A DNA stretch of 6,967 nt from Pseudomonadota bacterium (lineage in GTDB: Bacteria; Pseudomonadota; Alphaproteobacteria; Sphingomonadales; Sphingomonadaceae), in the NCBI GenBank assembly GCA_023418595.1, contig JAEZZI010000019.1, positions 1 through 6,967 of the forward strand. The letters run 5' to 3'. The notes beneath the pieces were generated by a model. The model was not told where the DNA came from, ran no database searches, and worked only from the letters and a program-made list of their open reading frames with translations. This document shows, piece by piece, positions 1 through 5,705 of this stretch; the first letter of the stretch is position 1, and each line of letters begins with the position of its first letter. A program made the position numbers and the translations under genes.

Positions 1-64
1 TCTTGGGAAAGAACGGCCGCAGCCGCTCCATCTGCTCATCTGTCAGCCAAAACAGGTCACTCAT
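1..64 (-). CDS. IS5-family transposase, N-terminal fragment (cut by window edge)
   Basis: The minus strand reads MSDLFWLTDEQMERLRPFF from an ATG at 64-62. This is the characteristic N-terminus of IS5-family transposases common in sphingomonads and rhizobia, as recalled from the family. A good Shine-Dalgarno, AAGGAG (complement of 71-76), sits six bases upstream. Only about 21 codons are in the window and the rest runs off the left edge, so completeness, and any orfA/orfB programmed frameshift as in some IS5 subgroups, cannot be judged. The DDE catalytic residues are not visible. The product would be a DNA-cutting and strand-transfer enzyme acting on the element's own ends. It points away from the neighbouring cluster and is not part of it. 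Confidence 0.8.
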   Translation of the reverse strand, partial: MSDLFWLTDEQMERLRPFFPK

Positions 65-124
65 CCCGGTCTCCTTGCGGAGCATGAATCAGATCGCGAC
101 GCTCACATCAATGGGTCCTGACCC
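1..124 (-). mobile_element. Upstream end of an IS5-family insertion sequence (partial)
   Basis: The transposase start lies within 61 bp of a GGGTC-CT-GACCC motif (113-124), a likely part of the terminal inverted repeat, immediately followed by TAA. IS5-type elements often target short TA-containing sites such as YTAR, so the junction is inferred near 124-127. The matching inverted repeat and target duplication would lie left of the window, so the exact end is a guess. The visible insertion point falls in non-coding DNA about 75 bp beyond the stop of the DUF1971 gene and breaks no gene seen here. Confidence 0.55.
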
Positions 125-138
125 TAAAAACGAGCGTC
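98..138. repeat. Nested inverted repeat spanning the presumed IS end
   Basis: GACGCTC (98-104) pairs exactly with GAGCGTC (132-138). Between them lies a second dyad, GGGTC (113-117) with GACCC (120-124). The pairing is seen directly. If the IS end is at about 124, the outer arms lie one inside and one outside the element, so the outer pairing may be chance. Alternatively the true IS end lies further right, beyond 138. Confidence 0.45.
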
Positions 139-175
139 AGGATCGAAGTTGATAGAATCCTTACCCGCTTATCGA

Positions 176-204
176 ATGACTTGAATGCGCTTCGCCAAAG
201 TCAT
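176..204. repeat. Stem-loop overlapping the stop codon of the DUF1971 gene
   Basis: ATGACTT (176-182) is a perfect inverted match to AAGTCAT (198-204), with a possible small inner stem GCG-CTT-CGC in the loop. It covers the TGA stop (complement of 201-203) at the 3' end of the minus-strand operon. No T-run follows on the minus strand, so it is not a convincing intrinsic terminator. It could protect the mRNA 3' end or be coincidental. Confidence 0.35.
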
Positions 205-503
205 CGCACAGCTGTCGTTCGATAAAATTCGACATGGAACTCAACGGGGCCGAGCAGTTCCACGTGGTGCACTACCGTGGGTTCGATCACGATTTCGGGG
301 GTGTCGGGAGTGAGCAGCACGTGGAACGGCTGGTGCCTCGGATCAGTCACGACGTAGCGTAGCTGCCCCGATTCGAGCCGAAGCACCCCCCAGGCCCCCT
401 CCTTGGTAGAGTGGTCCTGGAGTAGTCCGGCCGGGACGCTCGATTGATCGAAAGTGGCCGTGCGCTTGTAAGCGGTGACGCCATCAGGAAGCTGTGGAGT
501 CAT
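201..503 (-). CDS. DUF1971 (YeaR/TehB-like) small cupin-like protein
   Basis: This 100-residue cytoplasmic protein belongs to the DUF1971 family, which includes E. coli YeaR and domains attached to TehB tellurite-resistance proteins. The diagnostic segment is at residues 24-50 (PAGLLQDHSTKEGAWGVLRL followed by SGQLRY). Residues 71-93 are rich in beta-type sequence with a His pair (H79, H80) and H90, as expected of a small cupin-like fold. The biochemical activity of the family is not established; E. coli yeaR is induced by nitrate/nitrite and nitric oxide. The ATG chosen overlaps the stop of the upstream haemoglobin gene as ATGA, implying translational coupling, and there is no strong Shine-Dalgarno of its own. 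An upstream extension to 638 in this frame overlaps the haemoglobin gene and has no family similarity, so it is rejected. The family call is fairly secure; function is inferred from context. Confidence 0.8.
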   Translation of the reverse strand: MTPQLPDGVTAYKRTATFDQSSVPAGLLQDHSTKEGAWGVLRLESGQLRYVVTDPRHQPFHVLLTPDTPEIVIEPTVVHHVELLGPVEFHVEFYRTTAVR

Positions 504-880
504 ACCGCCCGCCGTTCGCGCTGGAAGCGGATACCGAGTTGCAGGCTTTCGGCGATCCGTCCCGCCTTCTCTTGAAAGATCGCGGCCTTCCCGGGTGGGA
601 GCGTAGTGTTGCTCACTTCTGTCCACAGGTCGAGCCAACGCGCGAAATTTTCTGCGGTCATTGCATGCTCGTGACGGAAATGGGCGATCATCGGCTGCCC
701 CTTGTAGCGTCCGCTCGTAAGCAGGACCGAGGACCAGAAATATTCAAGCGCCTGAAGATGGCGAGGCCAGTCGTCGATTGCGCCGTTGAAGATCGGACCG
801 AGAACCGTGTCCTGGCGAACGCGGTCGTAGAAGGCCGGGACCAGCCGGGCGATGTCGGCTTCTGTAATCGTCGTGTCCAT
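500..880 (-). CDS. Group III truncated haemoglobin
   Basis: This 126-residue protein has the short 2-on-2 globin pattern of the group III (Campylobacter Ctb-like) family. Compared from memory with Ctb, the recognisable positions are FY at 17-18 (Tyr B10), H41 in RHLQALEYFW (position E7), the GQPMIAH segment with proximal His F8 at H67, and W82 (Trp G8) in FARWLDLW. It should bind haem and diatomic ligands (O2, NO, possibly cyanide) in the cytoplasm; whether it detoxifies, senses or shuttles ligand is not known from sequence. The ATG at 880 has AAGGAA (complement of 887-892) six bases upstream. It lies 76 bp downstream of the alternative oxidase gene, with a strong dyad between them, and overlaps the DUF1971 start by four bases, so the three probably form one transcript. 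A longer reading upstream to 1186 is the antisense-like shadow of the oxidase gene and is not used. Confidence 0.9.
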   Translation of the reverse strand: MDTTITEADIARLVPAFYDRVRQDTVLGPIFNGAIDDWPRHLQALEYFWSSVLLTSGRYKGQPMIAHFRHEHAMTAENFARWLDLWTEVSNTTLPPGKAAIFQEKAGRIAESLQLGIRFQRERRAV

Positions 881-909
881 CGCGCGTTCCTTCGGGTCGT
901 TGCCGATCG

Positions 910-948
910 CAGGGCGCCAGCAGAAAATGGCTTTCCGCTTGCGCCCTG
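910..948. repeat. Perfect 8-bp intercistronic inverted repeat between aox and haemoglobin genes
   Basis: CAGGGCGC (910-917) is exactly complementary to GCGCCCTG (941-948), with 23 bases between them. An inner GAAA (923-926) and TTTC (932-935) can pair as well. It fills most of the 76-bp gap. On the minus strand no T-run follows, so full termination is unlikely. Processing, mRNA stabilisation of the aox segment or partial attenuation are possible roles (inference). Confidence 0.5.
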
Positions 949-956
949 TCCGGGTG

Positions 957-1646
957 TCAGGCCGCCTTCTTCCAGATCGGTTCCAGCGCGACGTGCGGCG
1001 GGCAGTCGGCAACCGGACCGGCGGGCAGGCCCGCCAGTTCGTTGGCGAAGCCGTGGTTGACGTCGCGGTGATGCGCTTCGTCGGCACGGACCACCAGCAC
1101 CACGTCGCGCAGTGTGGCATCGTCGGGCAGACCCCAGTAACGCTTGGCGATTTCCGGGGCGGGAACGTTCGGACTGCGGCCCTCATCGATCTCGGCGAGA
1201 TAATGGGTGTAGCTGATCACCGCTTCCTCCTCGAAATAGCCGACCACCCGGTGCGCGGTCTTGGAGCTAACGAGATAGAGCGCGAAGAAGAACAGGTAGA
1301 ACACCCATTGCACGCCGATGATGACCGCGCGTTCGAACCAGGTCGGCTTGGCCACCTCGATGAAGGTCATCAGGTGCATCCGCTCGTTCTCGGCCTCGTC
1401 CATCAGCGTCTTGATCCAGCCCTTGTCGTCGCACATGCGGCGCAGGCAGGCGAGGTGGTTGATCGTCGCGCCGACCATGCCCGGCACTGCCGCGACGGTT
1501 TCGAGGACGACGGCGCGGTGGCCATAGCGTTCGGCGAAAAAGGTATCGGCTGTCCACCGCAGCATCTTGGTAAAGCCGAAGGCGATGCGATCGGACAGAC
1601 CCTTTGGCTGGTGATGGACGCCCAGGTCGATGAACGGTGGGGTCAT
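957..1646 (-). CDS. aox: Alternative oxidase (cyanide-insensitive ubiquinol oxidase)
   Basis: This 229-residue protein is a diiron, membrane-associated quinol oxidase. It oxidises ubiquinol and reduces O2 to water without pumping protons, bypassing the cytochrome bc1/oxidase branch, and is known to tolerate cyanide and NO. The four family motifs are all present: LETVAAVPGM with E49, NERMHL with E88 and H91, FEEEAV at 138-143, and ADEAHHRD with E190 and H193. These supply the carboxylate and histidine iron ligands, so the enzyme should be active. The hydrophobic stretch around 108-127 fits the monotopic membrane-binding helices. There is no plant-type N-terminal extension. The ATG at 1646 has GGAG (complement of 1654-1657) seven bases upstream. 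It is the first gene of the minus-strand cluster and is divergent from fixL, sharing a 122-bp promoter region. The family call is secure; regulation by FixJ is inferred. Confidence 0.95.
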   Translation of the reverse strand: MTPPFIDLGVHHQPKGLSDRIAFGFTKMLRWTADTFFAERYGHRAVVLETVAAVPGMVGATINHLACLRRMCDDKGWIKTLMDEAENERMHLMTFIEVAKPTWFERAVIIGVQWVFYLFFFALYLVSSKTAHRVVGYFEEEAVISYTHYLAEIDEGRSPNVPAPEIAKRYWGLPDDATLRDVVLVVRADEAHHRDVNHGFANELAGLPAGPVADCPPHVALEPIWKKAA

Positions 1647-1768
1647 GAACTTTCTCCGTGGTTTGAAATCCGGTGTGGCGCCGCATTAGGCCCGGCGCGC
1701 GAGGCCCGATATTCGGATCATGTCCCTACGTAGTTCCCCGGAGGTGGCCTTTCGTATGCGCGCGATGC
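1647..1768. promoter_or_regulatory. Divergent aox / fixLJ promoter region
   Basis: These 122 bp separate the ATG of the oxidase from the fixL ATG and must hold both promoters. Seen directly: a FixJ-box-like sequence at 1726-1738, a short dyad CCGA-TAT-TCGG ending near 1715, and the ribosome-binding sites for both genes. I see no clear FNR/FixK-type TTGAT-N4-ATCAA site and no confident sigma-70 -35/-10 pair. Confidence 0.6.
1726..1738. promoter_or_regulatory. Candidate FixJ-binding site
   Basis: CTACGTAGTTCCC matches, at seven of eight core positions, the GTAMGTAG core I recall for Sinorhizobium FixJ boxes, and the following TTCCC also fits. The core CTACGTAG is a perfect palindrome, so the site could be read either way. 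It lies about 80 bp upstream of the aox ATG, a workable position for activating aox. It is only 30 bp upstream of the fixL ATG and nearly touches GGAGGT at 1740-1745, a poor place to activate fixL but a possible place for feedback repression. The consensus is from memory; binding is inferred. Confidence 0.4.
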
Positions 1769-3289
1769 ATGACGCGGGACGTGACTCGCAAGCGGCCCTC
1801 CCTGCTTCATCCGATCCTGCCTTCGCCGCCGTTTCTGGTGACGTTGGCGTTGGCGTTGGTGGCGATCGCGCTGGGCGCCGGCGTCCGCATCGCGTTCGCA
1901 GCGGAACTGGGGCAGCGCGCGACCTTCATCTTCTTCGTGCCCGCCGTGGTGCTCGCGGGGGCGCTGAGCGGGTTGCGCGCCGGCCTGATCGCGAGCGTGG
2001 CGGGCGGCGCGATCGGCCTGTGGTGCGACGCGATGGTCGGGCCGCTGGGGGTCGGCAGCTGGATCGCGGCGGGCGCCTTCGTCCTGATCGGCAGCGCCAT
2101 TGCCCTTGGGGGCGAATGGTTCCAGCGGGCGCGGGCAGAGGCCGGGCGTGTGACCGACGGCCTGGCGCGCCGCGAAGCGCATCTGCGATCGATGCTCGAC
2201 ACCGTGCCCGATGCGATCGTGGTGATCGACGAGGCCGGGCTGATCCGCGACTTCAGCCCGGCGGCCGAGCGGATGTTCGGGTGGGATGCGACCGAGGTGC
2301 ATGGGCGCAACATCAACCTGCTGATGCCGGACCCCTATCGCAGCGCGCATGACGGCTATCTCCAGCGTTATTACGAAACCGGGGAGAAGCGGATCATCGG
2401 CAAGGGGCGCGTGGTGGTGGGGGCTCGCCGCGACGGATCGACGTTCCCCATCGAGCTTGCGGTGGGCGAGATGCGCGTCGGCGGGCTGCGCCATTTCACC
2501 GGCTTCATCCGCGACCTGACCGAGCGGCAGGAAGCGGAGGCGCGGCTCCAGGCATTGCAGGGCGAGCTTATCCACGTATCGCGGCTGACGGCGCTGGGTG
2601 AAATGGCCTCCGCGCTCGCGCACGAACTGAACCAGCCGCTGTCGGCGATCGCCAATTATCTGAAGGGCAGCCGCATGTTGCTAGCGCGTGAGGACGTGCC
2701 GCTGGCGCGGGTGCGGGACGCGGTGGAGCAGGCCGGAGACCAGGCGCTTCGTGCCGGCGACATCATTCGCCGCCTTCGCGAATTCGTCGCGCGCGGCGAA
2801 ACCGAGCGCTCGGTGGAAAGCCTGCCCAAGCTGGTCGAGGAGGCCAGCGCGCTTGCCCTGGTGGGCGCCAGGGAACAGGGCATCCGCGTGCGGTATGATT
2901 TCAGTCCCGAAATCGATCTGGTCCTGGCCGACAAGGTGCAGATCCAGCAGGTGCTGCTGAACCTGATGCGAAACGCCGTCGATGCGATGACCGAGGCCGA
3001 GCGACCGATCCGCGAACTCACGCTGTCGATCGCGCCCGCCGACGATCACATGGCACAGGTCACCGTCGCCGATACCGGCCCGGGGATCGACCCGGAAGTC
3101 GCCGAACGCCTGTTCCAGCCCTTCATCACGACGAAGCGCGAAGGGATGGGAATCGGCCTGTCGATCTCTCGCACGATCGTCGAGGCGCATGGCGGCCGCA
3201 TTTGGGCCGAACCGCGCGAGGGCGGCGGGGCGTCGTTCGGTCTGATCCTGCGGCGCGTGGATAACGAGGAGTTGTACGATGGCGAATGA
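1769..3289 (+). CDS. fixL: FixL-type membrane haem-PAS sensor histidine kinase
   Basis: The protein has 506 residues, close to the roughly 505 of known FixL proteins. Four hydrophobic segments (about 21-43, 51-68, 71-86, 97-115) make it a membrane protein, with a topology like S. meliloti FixL. One PAS domain (about 138-252) carries the FixL haem pocket: H194 as axial ligand, with R200, I209, R214, L230 and V232 matching Bradyrhizobium R206, I215, R220, L236 and I238 in register. The kinase core follows: H-box HELNQP with phospho-accepting H285, N-box N398/N402, G1 box DTGPGI (435-440) and G2 box GMGIG (459-463). Haem with O2 bound should shut the kinase off; under low O2 it phosphorylates FixJ. 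The ATG at 1769 is the first in-frame ATG, but the nearest strong Shine-Dalgarno (GGAGGT, 1740-1745) is 23 bp upstream. A GTG at 1673 would overlap the promoter region and adds an arginine-rich stretch with no FixL similarity. The end overlaps fixJ by 11 bp. Confidence 0.93.
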   Translation: MTRDVTRKRPSLLHPILPSPPFLVTLALALVAIALGAGVRIAFAAELGQRATFIFFVPAVVLAGALSGLRAGLIASVAGGAIGLWCDAMVGPLGVGSWIAAGAFVLIGSAIALGGEWFQRARAEAGRVTDGLARREAHLRSMLDTVPDAIVVIDEAGLIRDFSPAAERMFGWDATEVHGRNINLLMPDPYRSAHDGYLQRYYETGEKRIIGKGRVVVGARRDGSTFPIELAVGEMRVGGLRHFTGFIRDLTERQEAEARLQALQGELIHVSRLTALGEMASALAHELNQPLSAIANYLKGSRMLLAREDVPLARVRDAVEQAGDQALRAGDIIRRLREFVARGETERSVESLPKLVEEASALALVGAREQGIRVRYDFSPEIDLVLADKVQIQQVLLNLMRNAVDAMTEAERPIRELTLSIAPADDHMAQVTVADTGPGIDPEVAERLFQPFITTKREGMGIGLSISRTIVEAHGGRIWAEPREGGGASFGLILRRVDNEELYDGE

Positions 3290-3887
3290 TCCGATCGTCT
3301 ATGTCATCGACGACGACGAGGCAGCGCGGCATTCGCTGGAGTTCCTACTGGACTGTGCGGATATCCGAGTGCGCTCCTTCGCGTCCGCCGACGCGTTCCT
3401 GACCGCGTCACCGCCGCTTTCGGGCGCATGCGTGGTGACCGATGTGCGGATGCCGGGTCGCAGCGGGATCGAACTGGTCGAGGAGATGAAGCGGCGCGGG
3501 GCGAACGCTCCGGTTATCGTCATCACCGGACATGCCGACGTTCCGCTGGCGATCCAGGCGATGCACGCAGGCGTCGCCGATTTCATCGAAAAGCCGTTCG
3601 ACGACGAGATGATGCTCGCCGCGATCCGCAAGGCACTGGCCGTCCAGGCCGGAGAGGCTGCGGCATTTGCGGAGCATCAGGTCCTGCTGGAACGTATCGC
3701 GAGCCTGAGCGGCCGTGAGCGCGAAGTGATGGAAGGATTGGCGCGGGGCGACGCCAACAAGGCGATCGCGTTCGACCTCGGCATTAGCGCTCGAACAGTC
3801 GAGGTCTATCGCGCAAACGTCATGCTCAAGATGCAGGCCAAGACGCTGTCCGATCTGGTGCGGATGGTGACTGTTGCTCGGTTATGA
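3279..3887 (+). CDS. fixJ: FixJ-type response regulator (receiver + LuxR-type HTH)
   Basis: This 202-residue protein is near the 204 of S. meliloti FixJ. The receiver domain (about 5-122) has the acidic pair D11/D12, phospho-acceptor D55 in VTDVRMPGRSG, T83 in VITGHAD and K105 in EKPF. A linker with a helical QVLLERI segment leads to the C-terminal LuxR/FixJ helix-turn-helix (about 143-197), whose recognition region includes NKAIAFDLGISARTVEVYR. Phosphorylation by FixL is expected to promote dimerisation and transcription activation. The start has GAGGAG (3266-3271) seven bases upstream, inside the fixL 3' end; the 11-bp overlap and strong ribosome-binding site imply coupled expression. No fixK is present in the window. 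The adjacent oxidase operon is the most plausible direct target (inference). Confidence 0.93.
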   Translation: MANDPIVYVIDDDEAARHSLEFLLDCADIRVRSFASADAFLTASPPLSGACVVTDVRMPGRSGIELVEEMKRRGANAPVIVITGHADVPLAIQAMHAGVADFIEKPFDDEMMLAAIRKALAVQAGEAAAFAEHQVLLERIASLSGREREVMEGLARGDANKAIAFDLGISARTVEVYRANVMLKMQAKTLSDLVRMVTVARL

Positions 3888-4070
3888 ACGCCGCTGAACA
3901 TGGTCGAGACCGCTATGCGCCCCAATCTCGGACATTCGGGCAGTCTCACGAAGTCCCTCTAAGCGGTCGTTCGCACACGAAGCGGGAAGTAATCATGACC
4001 GCTGTTTTATCCGATAATCTCAGCAACCGATTATAATGCCGTTACGCAAGGCTAAATCCAGATCGCATCT
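3888..4070. other. Convergent intergenic region between fixJ and tpsB genes
   Basis: This 183-bp stretch lies between two genes that end facing each other. It holds a weak stem-loop (3962-4003), a second short dyad ATAATC (4014-4019) with GATTAT (4029-4034), and two short similar stretches (CGGACATTCGGGCA near 3928 and CGGTCGTTCGCACA near 3964). A 50-codon reading frame starts at 3884, overlapping the fixJ stop as ATGA, and ends at 4036. It shows no recognisable motif or family resemblance, so it is not called as a gene. Confidence 0.5.
3962..4010. terminator. Possible weak bidirectional terminator
   Basis: AGCGGTC (3962-3968) pairs exactly with GACCGCT (3997-4003), and GTTTTAT follows. An inner TTCG-CACA-CGAA hairpin (3970-3981) sits inside the 28-base loop. 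The loop is long for an intrinsic terminator, so this is a candidate only, supported by its place between convergent genes. Confidence 0.3.
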
Positions 4071-5705
4071 TTAGAAGCGAAACCAAGTTTCCACGTTGCC
4101 GCGCGGGTCGCGATCCCTGTCGATTGGCACACCCAGTTCCAATCCGAACCCGAACCGGCGCGTCACCCGCGCGCGCAGTCCTGCACCGGCGGTCGAGAGG
4201 TCGTGCGTTTCGCCGCCCCGTAGGTTCCACAACCGTGCAGCATCTCCGTATCCATAAACCTGAAACCCCTCGAGCAAACTGCCGACCCGCGGTCCATCGA
4301 CGCGCAGTTCGACTGCACCGGCCACGAGATTGTCGCCCGATTCCTCGCGGAAATAATAACCGCGCCCGAAATTCGGGCCACCAAAGCCCATTTCGTCACC
4401 GGCCAAGAGCGGCCGCGAGGCAAATTGCGCCTTTGCGTCGGTGCGGACGCTCAAGGGGCCGGTGAGCGGCGTTATCACCGATCCCGACAGTTCGATCAGG
4501 GTGAAGTGCGCATCGCCGTCGTCGCGCGATGCCTCTGCATCGCCTTGACGTGTCGATCCGAACCAGCCGGTGCCATGCGTCAACTCAATGCGTCCGAAGC
4601 TGCGCGTATCGTCGATCCGGAAAGACCCGTTGAGACGCGCTGTTAGCGCCGCCACGCGTTCGTCGCGCGACAAGTCGCCATCTGCGAATTGGCGGGTATC
4701 ACGAAACGAGAAACCGACCGCCGCAGCGATCGTGGCATCCGGGGTCAAGATGACCGGGTTTTCGACCCACAATTTAGCCCTTTCGCCTTCGCCTTCGAGG
4801 TTGCGACCGGTATTGGCGCCGATCGCGTCGATCCGCGCGACGCTGCCTGAAAATCCGACCCGCGTCCCGTTGGCATCGACAGGCACGCTGTAACCGAGCG
4901 AGGCATAGACATATTCCGCCGGATCGGCTGGCGTAGTCACGGCATAAAGCCTGACCTCGTCACCATCGATCAACGCGCCGCGATGTTCGACGCGGCCCCG
5001 CAGTTTAACGGGGCCGATCGTATCGCTACCCCAATTGTCGAATTCGATCCGGCCTTCGGTTTTCGTTTCGCGCAACCGGACGACCAATATGTTGAGCGCA
5101 CCTTCTTGTTCCAGTTGCGCACGAACGACGCGGACGCCCGGCACGACTTCGGCTAGCAGGATTGCGCGCTGCAGCGCCTTCCCGCGCACCGGATGCCCCG
5201 TTACAAGGGGCGCGAACATGCGATCGACCAGCGCATTCTCGTCGCCTTCGACGCGCACGGCATCGATACGCCCTTCATCGACGCGGATATCAAGGATACC
5301 GGCGGACAGCGATTGCGGCTCGATCACCGCATTGCCGAGCGGATAGCCAAGCGCGTGAAGCCGTGCCGCGATGCTGCGGACCAGTTCACGCTGACCCGCG
5401 GCATCAAGCGCGGTGCCTAACACCGGTTCGATCACGGGCATAAAGTCGGCCTGCGACAGCGTTTCGAGACCGAGCAGCCGCACTGCCCCCACCTGAACCG
5501 CTTCATTGGCCGATGCCGCCACCGGAGCAGGAGGTGGTGTCGCGATTGAGTCGCCGCTCGGCGGCTCGGGATCGTCGCGTTCGGTCGTCTCCGATTCGAC
5601 GATCAGCGGGTCGGCACGGTCGAGCGCATCCTGCGCGGATGCGGTGCCCACGGCGAAAACGGCGATTGCAGCGGCGGCGCAGCTTAAGAACAACGAACTA
5701 TTCAT
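4071..5705 (-). CDS. TpsB-type outer-membrane transporter (ShlB/FhaC/HecB family)
   Basis: This 544-residue protein is of the two-partner secretion family, which moves large TpsA exoproteins from periplasm to outside. A Sec signal peptide with a hydrophobic core ends at TASA, with cleavage predicted after A24. A Pro/Glu-rich linker (about 36-62) follows. Next come a POTRA domain (about 69-145, with LGYPLGNAVIEPQSL and ILDIRVDEGRI) and a second POTRA-like region (about 146-215). The rest is a beta-barrel (about 216-544) ending in the typical aromatic TWFRF. The Omp85 loop-6 motif appears as FGRGY at 446-450 (R448, G449, Y450). Length fits the family (about 550). The ATG at 5705 has only a weak AGG-type Shine-Dalgarno. 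It is divergent from the acidic FecR-domain gene. No TpsA with a haemagglutinin TPS domain is in the window, so the substrate is unknown. Confidence 0.88.
   Translation of the reverse strand: MNSSLFLSCAAAAIAVFAVGTASAQDALDRADPLIVESETTERDDPEPPSGDSIATPPPAPVAASANEAVQVGAVRLLGLETLSQADFMPVIEPVLGTALDAAGQRELVRSIAARLHALGYPLGNAVIEPQSLSAGILDIRVDEGRIDAVRVEGDENALVDRMFAPLVTGHPVRGKALQRAILLAEVVPGVRVVRAQLEQEGALNILVVRLRETKTEGRIEFDNWGSDTIGPVKLRGRVEHRGALIDGDEVRLYAVTTPADPAEYVYASLGYSVPVDANGTRVGFSGSVARIDAIGANTGRNLEGEGERAKLWVENPVILTPDATIAAAVGFSFRDTRQFADGDLSRDERVAALTARLNGSFRIDDTRSFGRIELTHGTGWFGSTRQGDAEASRDDGDAHFTLIELSGSVITPLTGPLSVRTDAKAQFASRPLLAGDEMGFGGPNFGRGYYFREESGDNLVAGAVELRVDGPRVGSLLEGFQVYGYGDAARLWNLRGGETHDLSTAGAGLRARVTRRFGFGLELGVPIDRDRDPRGNVETWFRF

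Noticed and set aside
494..1060. Plus-strand frame across the haemoglobin gene
   Set aside because: It is antisense to the truncated haemoglobin and has no recognisable motif.
881..1186. Upstream extension of the haemoglobin reading frame
   Set aside because: It overlaps the oxidase gene in another frame and lacks globin similarity; the ATG at 880 has a good ribosome-binding site and matches the family's N-terminus.
852..1733. Long plus-strand frame of 293 codons opposite the oxidase gene
   Set aside because: It is antisense to the well-supported alternative oxidase and to part of the haemoglobin gene; the His/Asp/Arg-rich translation has no domain and is typical of a shadow frame in GC-rich DNA.
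1673..1768. GTG start giving a 538-residue FixL
   Set aside because: The extra 32 residues have no FixL resemblance and would cover the candidate FixJ box and most of the promoter region.
1647..1768. FNR/FixK-type binding site between aox and fixL
   Set aside because: Looked for TTGAT-N4-ATCAA on both strands; only isolated half-like TTGA at 1663 is present without a partner.
1718..2623. Minus-strand frame of 301 codons inside fixL
   Set aside because: It is opposite a clear FixL coding sequence; its Arg/His/Gln-rich composition matches a codon-bias shadow.
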